Shown piece after piece: positions 57,401 to 64,000 of a stretch of DNA of 64,000 bases. How positions within the stretch are numbered: the first letter of the stretch is position 1; each line of letters starts with the position of its first letter. Where the stretch lies: assembly GCA_949317995.1 (NCBI GenBank), contig OX439038.1, forward strand, positions 76,642,659-76,706,658, read 5' to 3'. The translations under genes and the position numbers were made by a program. The notes under the pieces were generated by a model. That model was not told the origin of the DNA, ran no database searches, and saw only the letters and a program-made list of their open reading frames with translations. The stretch comes from Acholoe squamosa (Eukaryota > Annelida > Polychaeta > Phyllodocida > Polynoidae).

Positions 57401-59382
57401 AAGGATGTGGGTGATTCATTTCATATGCCTGCTTAGCTTAGCTGGGAGTGTCTGGGACTTCAAATACAGAGGTCGTGGGTTCTCCACTCCACCTAGATGG
57501 ATCCCACGCTATGTTTGAAAGTGTGGTAATTTTTTTTATGGATTTAATTCTGACGTCTTGGATACGTAGAAATACGTTTTCCAGACCAATATCTCTCTAG
57601 AAAGTAGATAAACCCTAACGTTTGAACGTCAACATAGCAAGCAAAACTACGTAGTTGGCACCAAAATTCTACCTAGATCTACCTCTGTGCAACGTCCATC
57701 TACGAATGTGTGTTGATTTATGTCTTATATGTGATGTGCGCCTTATACACGTGGCATTACAGTAGTACACAAGTCTCACTTGAATAATTATTTTGGGATA
57801 TGACACCACAATATGCCCCAGCTCCACTACGCGACACCCTCAAATCCTTTGTTCTACTTTTGTTTGGCAAGCGGAAAGGGTACCCCATGTATTCTATGAG
57901 GTAAATAATAACAAATAGAGCAAAGGAAAATCTGTGCCGCATGTAAGGCTGCCGCCCCATACCGCCTAGTGGAGCCCTGGCAATAGAGAGGCAGCATATC
58001 TTGCCCACTGTGGTTTCCACGATGGGCAGTGAACAAGTAATTAATGGATAATTCATGACGTGTGTGTGTTAGCAAAGGATAATTACACGAGGGCTGCGCC
58101 CTCGTGTAATTAACCATTAACTACTTATTTTATTACACGATTAATCAATAGATTAACCCGGGCTTTGTATCATATCAATGACTTATAGAGATTTGCTTCT
58201 AACCAACCATTTCTCGTCAGTCCCTGTGGCGCACTGCATAGGGAGTTGGATTTGGGATCAGTAGAGTGCAGGTTCGACCCCTACTTCTGGCTGAAAAATT
58301 CGTAGGTTCTAATATGTAACATATGACATGTAAGGTGTTCATGTTATCGATGGATAACCGCACTGGGTGCCTGTTATCCTTGGATAACCGCACACCTTAC
58401 AAAAGTCATGATGCATGCATCATGCCATGCAGTAATGTTTACTATTGTCTGCCTCTGATGACCCCAAACATCACCTACATTACAGAGGGTACACATCCTA
58501 TAATGTAATAACATAGATATATATCCTCTATTGGTTTATTGGTCGATGGCCACTAGGATAATTCATTCTAAACTGTTTATTTCTTATGCTTGAGCTTTGA
58601 AAACAGATTTATCAACTTCACACAATGTACACAAAGTGGAAAGTAAAGTCCAACTTGTTAACAATAATCACAATTCTAAGTTTCAATCATATTCAGTCAC
58701 TGATACAACGAAATATGCCTTGGTTTTGGCAATGACTATATTTAGATTATAAATGTATGGGGCGAGGGCCTGGTAGAATAATCATGTATCATCTAATAAA
58801 ATTATTGACGAGAATGCTTGCTTTAGAGCATCCTATTTCGTCATAAAACCCAAGTTGCATACAATTTTCACACACCAGAAGGGGTAACTTCCGTAAGATA
58901 AATGACAGAAAATTGGAAATGAATAAAATAACTTGAGAATACAATGTTGGATCTATTCCATTGCCACAGATGTATAGACACTCCTCTTGATAGATTATCA
59001 CAAGAGCTGCTCTTACTTTGCCACTACAACAACACAATCAGGATCTATTCTCCTTTCATTGGCCAAAGTTTGACCTAAATGGAAGTCTTAGAGCTTTAGG
59101 TTCTCTTAATTGTATATCATATTCAGTCTCTAGATTAGTGCTGAAGCACTAGCCACTTGATTTATTTTTCCCTATATAGTAGAAAGAGGAAGTAATGTGA
59201 CAGGTTGATGGGGAAATTGATGCCAATGCTATGAGAATAGACAATATCCTATTGATGGGATGATACTGCCAACACAGCCAAATAACAACACAATAACATC
59301 ACAATAACTATCAGCACCTACCTTCTCCCTGGATGGTCACTGTCCATAGTGACACCAATAGACTCACAATCCATAGATCCAT
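44142..59382 (-). CDS. Ig-domain receptor with phosphotyrosine-motif tail
   Basis: Seventeen minus-strand exons: 59322-59382, 55494-55796, 54894-55196, 53907-54182, 52514-52789, 51167-51538, 50215-50508, 49346-49477, 48852-49015, 47662-47793, 46920-47057, 46547-46678, 46105-46206, 45589-45696, 45243-45326, 44747-44854, 44142-44318. All are GT-AG and phases agree (3162 nt, 1053 residues). Residues 1-20 are a signal peptide ([13 protein letters not shown]). Ig domains at about 21-121, 122-222, 223-314, 315-406 and 531-628 have paired cysteines (for example LSLTCHV with IYYCVAKN). 407-530 is non-canonical. One helix spans 641-665, then FRYRK. The cytoplasmic tail has YENA, YNSV, YVNV, two YANV, YIDI, four LYAKP, YSEM and VDYASI. 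It probably acts as an adhesion or immune-type signalling receptor; the ligand is unknown and no named orthologue is claimed. Exon 11 could start nine bases later. Confidence 0.85.
44585..44676. repeat. 23-bp tandem repeat, 4 copies
   Basis: GACATGTGTGGTCAGTTCTT recurs at 44585, 44608, 44631 and 44654, with late changes TTCTCGTT and TTCTTGTT. It lies in the last intron of the Ig receptor, between exons 17 and 16. Confidence 0.93.
44747..46206 (-). other. four duplicated LYAKP tail exons of the receptor
   Basis: Exons 13 to 16 (46105-46206, 45589-45696, 45243-45326, 44747-44854) each encode one docking module. Three read [13 protein letters not shown] or [13 protein letters not shown] after a Pro-rich lead. 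The fourth reads [12 protein letters not shown]. All are phase 0 at both ends, so any can be skipped or copied without changing frame. LYAKP fits the pYxxP type bound by Crk-family SH2 domains and the Abl-type substrate I/V/L-Y-x-x-P. Similarity of lead and module shows tandem exon duplication, with exon 16 the oldest or fastest changing. Confidence 0.85.
45121..45180. repeat. 60-nt hairpin, copy 3, intronic
   Basis: ATGATACACCAATGCAGTAC pairs with CACTGTATCGGTGCATCAT. It lies in the intron between exons 16 and 15 of the receptor. A half copy (TAGTGCACCAATGTAGTGTT) is near 47356. Confidence 0.75.
46920..47793 (-). other. duplicated YANV tail exons of the receptor
   Basis: Exons 10 (47662-47793) and 11 (46920-47057) are paralogous. 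Both read IDAPI-RPTS-DQMMVD-ILS-VH-YANVSIN-RPLS-AP. The core HDYANVSIN or HNYANVSIN gives a YxN motif suited to Grb2 SH2 binding. Both are phase 0-0. Exon 12 (46547-46678) is different: an acidic segment with [10 protein letters not shown]. Exon 9 (48852-49015) has YENA, YNSV and YVNV and may be the ancestor of the YxN set. Confidence 0.85.
47865..47992. repeat. two (TA)n tracts around a short palindrome
   Basis: (TA)n at 47865-47941 and 47961-47992 flank TGGGATTATATACTCCCAGC, which can itself form a hairpin (TGGGA with TCCCA). Confidence 0.93.
48424..48495. repeat. (TA)n microsatellite
   Basis: About 72 bp of TA in the intron between exons 10 and 9 of the receptor. Confidence 0.97.
48700..48800 (+). 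mobile_element. LINE or SINE 3' end with (AATC)n tail
   Basis: TTTGTATGATATTCTATGCC, then AAATAAAACTTTCAATCAATCAATGG, resembles the short-repeat tail of CR1/L2-like elements or their SINE partners. No coding part is attached. Confidence 0.5.
49788..50169 (+). mobile_element. MITE, TAGGGCCAAA ends, receptor intron 7
   Basis: The left end TAGGGCCAAA with GTTGTGTTTCCAGTAAC is mirrored by GTTACTGGAAACACACAA and TTTTGGCCTA. It has a TA-type flank. It matches 54229-54605 in opposite orientation (shared inner text ATGTGCCCTAA, CAGTTGTCA). Confidence 0.75.
50674..50915. mobile_element. MITE, AGGTCGAATCCCACATGGCG, copy 1
   Basis: The left end AGGTCGAATCCCACATGGCG is mirrored by CGCCATGTGGGATTCGACCT. 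ATATCTCTGCGATTTTGTCTG is also mirrored. It is flanked by TTT on both sides and lies in the intron between exons 7 and 6. Confidence 0.85.
51585..51815. mobile_element. MITE, AGGTCGAATCCCACATGGCG, copy 2
   Basis: 231 bp with the same ends, flanked by TAT on both sides. It lies in the intron between exons 6 and 5 of the receptor. Confidence 0.85.
52035..52382. mobile_element. MITE, AGGTCGAATCCCATATGGCG, copy 3
   Basis: 348 bp, with a longer interior than copies 1 and 2. Ends are diverged but clear, and ATA flanks both sides. It is in the same intron as copy 2. The interior holds GGGTTATAAGTACAACAG and a near inverse (CTGTAGTTATAACCC). Confidence 0.8.
54229..54605 (-). mobile_element. MITE, inverted relative of 49788-50169
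   Basis: Ends TAGGACCAAGAAAAATAAAA and ATTTTATTTGGCCTA, with GTGTTTCCAGTAA and TTACTGGAAAC inside. The interior matches 49788-50169 when reversed. It lies between exons 4 and 3 of the receptor. Confidence 0.75.
56953..57690. mobile_element. TIR element containing two tRNA-like segments
   Basis: Left text GGACGTTCAAACGTTAAGG near 57052 is mirrored by CCCTAACGTTTGAACGTC near 57612. The left start CCCAGTAAACATCCTACCAA matches 27566. Between them are a minus-strand tRNA-like segment at 57290-57225 (GGGATCGATCCTAGC as B box) and a plus-strand one at 57430-57500 (TAGCTTAGCTGGGAGTG as A box). No transposase. Confidence 0.6.
58026..58412 (+). mobile_element. hairpin repeat plus SINE-like unit, copy 2
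   Basis: 58026-58140 carries AAGTAATTAATGGATAATTC and a hairpin ATTACACGAGGGC-TGC-GCCCTCGTGTAAT. 58163-58412 matches 20911-21175 reversed, with CCCTGTGGCGCACTGCATAG (A-box-like), GCAGGTTCGACCCC (B box) and two TTATCC palindromes. Confidence 0.68.
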
Positions 59383-60597
59383 CTTGTAGTCTTGTACTAT
59401 TGGTATTATTTAACCAGGCCTTTCTACATGTTACAATAGTGTACACATCATCTCTGTCTCCCCCATCTCTGTGTGTGGTACTAACAGGGCCAAGACAAAT
59501 ACAGTGTGCCTAATATCCTCTGACCTTCACACACAGCATAGACTAAACCCCAATGTGCTATAAGTATATTGATATCCATTTTTGAGTGATATCCTTTGGA
59601 TAATATTTTCCCATTTTTTATTTGAAAACAAGATTTGTTTTAGATTTGTAATAAAGATTACTTATCAGCATGTTACCTGACACTAAGTATGTCTTTTTGT
59701 CCCCTGAGTAGAACAGGATTTCTGTGGGCACTATCCCCCATCACACTCTAGAGCTAACTATAGAATAGACTGCATAATACAAATTCAGTCTATACTTGAC
59801 TATCTAGGCCTATAATCATTGGTTCTTATTGCTGTTGTAAAGCATTATCTTTTACTTAGGGTTGTGTCCAAGTTGCTAGCCCACAAACATATTTATAAAA
59901 AAATTATTCGAGATTTCTTTTAAAGAATGAACAGAAGTAGACAGAAATTCAATAGTTACGAAATGTAATGAAGTAGAAAAAGGGGACGATATCACATGGC
60001 TATCTATCTCTGTCCACCAACAGGCGACACTCCGATCTATCCTCCCGCCCATGTCAAAATAATAGACATTACGTCTAAACTATAAGCTTGTAAGTGAGGG
60101 GTGACCAGACAGTACTGCAATAATGCTATTCCAATTGCGGGGCAGGATCGCGTAAATATGCTGATTTGCCAATAAAGAAACATACAGTGTCGTGATCATG
60201 ATTTCCTATTTGGTTTTGGTGAATTAATCACATGATAGAGATGACAGGTCATTACTATATTAGACCAAATACATTATTGGACACTTCCTTGTGACCATCA
60301 TAATGTAAATAGGCAGAGGTCTACGGAAATTGCTCTAAACTGAGTTCTTCTTTAAGAATCAGGCTTATGGAATACTATTTCTAGTCTAATGAGTAAAGAA
60401 ACATTCAATTTGGAGTAATTTCATTGGCTCTCTGTATTTATTTCATATTATTTTGGTAAAATGTCTTAGTATGTATTATACAGCTGGGGAATTCTTAACC
60501 CCCTCCCAAACTTTTATTCAGAGACTTTATTCAGCGAATAAATTCTAATGAAAGAGTTTCTTATTTAGATAAAGTCAACATTTCTGCCTCTCTGTCA
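59383..60597. other. upstream of the Ig receptor, no gene seen
   Basis: Expected to hold the 5' untranslated region and promoter of the receptor, but no TATA box or other element stands out with confidence. No other gene is seen. Confidence 0.5.
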
Positions 60598-61200
60598 CCC
60601 AGTGGGCACACTAACGTTGATTCAGCGTTGACCCAATGTTTACATGCATATCAACAGTTGATTGATCTACACATGTTTGAATTTGAAAGTTGACACAACA
60701 TAATTAAATCAAATAAGATTCAACATCTAGCGATCAGTGCTGATTCAATGTTTGTATTTCTATGTTGATTCAATGTTGTTTCAAGATTGATAGTTGTGAG
60801 GTGATTCTGTGTTGATATGTAAACGTTAAATCAACATTGAAATTGGCATTGTTGATTCAATTGTGACAAAATCAATGTTGAACTGAGAAAGATTTCAATG
60901 TTTATATGCAAACTGCACTCTGAGCCTTGATTGTAAATATGCAGGACATTGCTGTGTACTAGGTGCGGGGCAATCTGCTGTAGGGTCATAAGGTGTGTAC
61001 TTACAGCACTTCTTACTGTTTTCTAAAAAATAAAAGCAATGTGCTGTAAATAGCTTGGCGCGGTATTACAGTATGTTGATAAGTCTGATGTTGACTTAGT
61101 TATGGTTGACAAAATTGAAATTTAATTATTGAAAATGTGTTAAAGACACCAGTTGTCAATCAGTTGTCAACATTGATTCAATGTTCTGTGTTCACTTGGC
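60598..61200. mobile_element. MITE with CCCAGTGGGCACA ends, copy 2
   Basis: Starts CCCAGTGGGCACACTAACG and ends TGTGTTCACTTGGCA. Long stretches match 24193-24702, for example TTTGAATTTGAAAGTTGACAC. The right end is more worn. A 100-bp unrelated stretch near 60920-61070 may be a later insertion. Confidence 0.68.
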
Positions 61201-61970
61201 ACTCGCTATGCACCACACTGTGTTTCCCTACTGTATCTCCCGTTATTCCCCAGCCCCAACCCCATAACCTCTAAGTTCCCTTTATCGCTAGTTTCGGTTT
61301 CATTAGCGGATCTAGTTACGATAGATTATAATCACTTTTAAAAACTGGTGAGAGACCACTAAATGACTGGTGAGAGACCACTAAATGTCACTATCTATCC
61401 ATAGCGACAGTTTCGATAGGTTCACGTTTTTAAAGATTTTTTTATTGGGTTGCATTAACCTAGGCAAAATAATAAGCCTACTCAGTATGACAGCATGAGG
61501 GTATACAATTATGTCAAAACTATTTCCTAATAAGTCCAATCACATTAAAAACAAGTGTTATTATTCTTTTATTACTAGTTTGAGGGGGTCAGGTCTTCTA
61601 TCATGGTAAATTGAGACGTTAGGCTGTTCCAATTTGTTATAGCTCTGTAAAAGGCACTTGTTAGCACGATGACCTTAGAGACCTTTGCCAGCAGGGCTTG
61701 GAAAACAATTGTGCACATATTGCTCTAAAACATTTTCTCAACGATAAGATGCCATGATATGACACTTTCAGTACGAGAACCCTTTACTCACAAGCTATCG
61801 TGACTACTAATGTGTATTATGATTTGATACAACCCGTGGCACATGAAGGGTTAATGCTACATATCTAAACACCAGGATGTGGCATTGCGTATGTCCACCT
61901 ACCCTAGTTACCTCTCTCTTACATCACCATAGAAACCACATCATGTAGCCTACATCCTCAGCACATGTAC
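61201..61970. other. intergenic, short tandem duplication
   Basis: CTGGTGAGAGACCACTAAATG is repeated twice in tandem at 61346-61388. No gene is seen. Confidence 0.55.
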
Positions 61971-62165
61971 TACCGCAAATCCCGGCGTATAAGACGCGGT
62001 TTACATCATCCTGGTTCTCTCAGAATGCGTCTTATACTATTTTTTCACTATAGGACAGTACTAAAAGTAGCAAAGTTTGCCCTAGGGTGCGCCCAATAGA
62101 ATTCAGCCAAACTTAGGGTGCGTCCTATATGCAAGAGGCGACACTGTAAGCGAGAATCTACGGCA
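61971..62165. mobile_element. MITE of the TACCGTAA family
   Basis: Starts TACCGCAAATCCCGGCGTAT and ends AGCGAGAATCTACGGCA. Internal AGACGCGG, GCGTCTTATAC and GTGCGTCCTATATGC fit the family. Confidence 0.62.
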
Positions 62166-62639
62166 TCCTTGACCTATCTGTAGGGTGCCATATTGTGTTT
62201 CCATTCCAGTAAGGGCCTATAGATAGGGTCCCCCTTGTATAGGCTGTCACCCTTTATCGTTCGTTACACTATGTAAGCAGCTATCCAAGCCCTATAGGAC
62301 TCAGTATGGAGGCCTAGTGGAGCCACCATCTTGAATTTCGCTGGTTGAGGTAACACCCACTGATAAGGCATACCATGATGGGTACCTTGTCCCTGGTTAA
62401 CACCCGCTTCCAGGGATATGCTGGTCCCATCTTATCAATTCTTATCAGTGTGTGTCGCTGGAACCAGCTCCAGACCAGCTAGTGGCCAATACCACTTTTT
62501 GTGCCCAGAATTATTTGAAGATTTTACATTATTTTACATTATCTCACGATTGTATCATTTTGTTGATAAGACCATGTGTTATTCCAATATTCCTCTTTGA
62601 TACAGGCTTGGCATTACATTTTCTTAATACTCATAACTC
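62166..62639. other. intergenic, no gene seen
   Basis: Only short open frames without family features. A CCTGGTTAACACCCGC and TTCCAGGGATATGC stretch near 62390 may belong to the following SINE-like repeat. Confidence 0.45.
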
Positions 62640-62935
62640 AGTGAAGGCATTCAGTTAATGACATGGCATTACTGGTCAGGTCTGGTAACCATAGTTACCA
62701 AAACATTCCATTTGTTGTCATTTAGTGGTCTCTCTTTTTCTATACGGGCTTCCCTAGCCCACTTAAAAGGGTCTATATCTTCTCTTCGCTATCCCCTCAG
62801 GATGTGTGTGGTGCACATATGCGTGGGCACTGACACATTCCTCTGTGAAATTGTGTAATGTAGCTCTTGCCATGAATATGACCTTAGTTGTCGAAATGGC
62901 GTTAAACATCTATTACTCACTCACTCTCTTTTTCT
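62640..62935 (+). mobile_element. SINE-like 3' end with (ACTC)n tail
   Basis: TGACCTTAGTTGTCGAAATG, then GCGTTAAACATC and ATTACTCACTCACTCTC, is the kind of conserved 3' end and short tandem tail seen in SINEs of marine invertebrates. The 5' limit is uncertain. Confidence 0.5.
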
Positions 62936-63701
62936 ATAAATACATCCATAATCCATGCAATCTTTAGACCTTACAGAACTACCAAAGCTGATTCTGCCTG
63001 CATCTGTACAGTCACACAGTAAACATAATATGTTATAATAGTAACAATGCATGCCATATTTATGGATGTGAACAGTTGTTGTAAAATATAATCAGAGTAT
63101 AGGAAACTGTGTGTGTATGAGCCATCATCATTTTGGTACTATGTCAGATTCTAGCTCCTTGGAGGGTTGCCCTTTAATGAATCACATAAAATGACAGCTC
63201 ACTTTCAAGTTTTGACTCACTGTGCCTGATATAATGGAGATATAACCAACTGGAGGGTTGTATCGTTATTGGGAGGTCATAAGCATTCTGGAGAGGGTCT
63301 AACTTTGCAGATTGGGCCAGTAGAAGTATCTGGGTGAAAATATATTTCAATATATATGCATTTAAGCCCAAAACCGCGCTTAAATGCACGCTTGGGCACC
63401 TGGGGGTTTTAATAGCCGGTTACCTTGTGTAAGCAGCCATCTTCCCTCTCCCCTGCCTTGATGGCGTTGTAAACGGCCCCTTGACACAGTGCAGAAGGTA
63501 CTAGGGTAACTGGCAGTTACCTCATCCAACAAGAAGGGTCATATACAAACAAGTGTGAACACTTGTTCTAAGTCTATGCTGTTAAAACACTATTCTACTG
63601 CATAATGATATTGCGAATATTAGCTAGGGCATGGACACTTACGGAGACAAGCCCGATTTACTCGATTACTTAGAAATCAGGCAAAACTGAAAGTTGTGTA
63701 C
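62936..63701. other. intergenic, no gene seen
   Basis: AT-rich sequence; no gene or repeat is recognised. Confidence 0.5.
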
Positions 63702-63919
63702 TACTGTAAAACCCAGCGTATAAGCCGGCCCCCGTGTATAAGCCGCACCCTGAGTTTGTGAATTAATCTCAAAATATAAAAAAAATTCATAACATTTTTT
63801 CTAACCAATGGATTTTCAAAATTTAAAAACCTATGTGCCCCTGAGGTGTACCCCTACCCCCCTCCCCCTGTGCTTCAAATGGTCTAAAAGCCGTGGCTTA
63901 TACGTGAGGTTTTACGGTA
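63702..63919. mobile_element. MITE of the TACCGTAA family, best-kept copy
   Basis: The left end TACTGTAAAACCCAGCGTAT is mirrored by ATACGTGAGGTTTTACGGTA ending at 63919. ATAAGCCG occurs twice near the left end and GGCTTATAC on the right. 218 bp with a TA-type flank. Confidence 0.78.
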
Positions 63920-64000
63920 GGATAACTTCTAATGAAGCTACCCTAGTACTTATCATTGTAAACAAATCCAGTTACCCTCGTACAGACAAATCAGTAGTAT

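Larger units (their letters stand above)
55797..59321. other. first intron of the Ig receptor
   Basis: 3.5 kb between the signal-peptide exon and Ig1. It contains the elements at 56953-57690 and 58026-58412. Fragments of the TACCGTAA family lie near 56105 (CCGCGTATAAGGCTC), 56405 and 57735. No further exon in frame was found. Confidence 0.6.

Overview
The window looks like the genome of an invertebrate animal, probably marine. It is AT-rich, has spliced genes with GT-AG introns, and carries many miniature inverted-repeat elements (MITEs), non-LTR (LINE) fragments, SINE-like tails, a tyrosine-recombinase retrotransposon of Ngaro/PAT type and long (TA)n microsatellites. The species cannot be fixed from the sequence. 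All exon models below come from reading splice sites and codon phase by eye; no database was searched.

Layout: 1-7.0 kb is gene-free and holds tandem repeats, two DNA-type elements and a LINE 3' fragment. 7.04-9.69 kb is a degenerate Ngaro/PAT-like retroelement with split direct repeats. 9.87-13.3 kb is a LINE remnant split by a 2.2 kb insertion that carries seven copies of one 18-bp motif. 14.16-17.30 kb (minus) and 28.09-30.65 kb (plus) are two divergent, closely related 5-exon monocarboxylate-transporter-like (SLC16) genes with identical exon phases. The 10.8 kb between them is repeats. 31.7-36.3 kb (minus) is an MFSD4/NaGLT1-like sugar-transporter gene with a premature stop and a frameshift, probably a pseudogene. 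36.6-43.6 kb is mainly palindromic elements and microsatellites.

The main gene is at 44.14-59.38 kb (minus): 17 exons whose phases all agree, predicting a 1053-residue single-pass receptor. It has a signal peptide, five Ig domains with paired cysteines plus one non-canonical domain, one membrane helix, and a tail of about 388 residues. The tail is built from duplicated phase-0 exons: a pair with YANV (YxN, Grb2-type) and four with LYAKP (YxxP, Crk/Abl-type), plus YENA, YVNV, YIDI, YSEM and YASI. It looks like an expandable phosphotyrosine docking array. Its introns and 3' side hold several families of hairpin elements. 59.4-64 kb holds further MITEs and a SINE-like tail.
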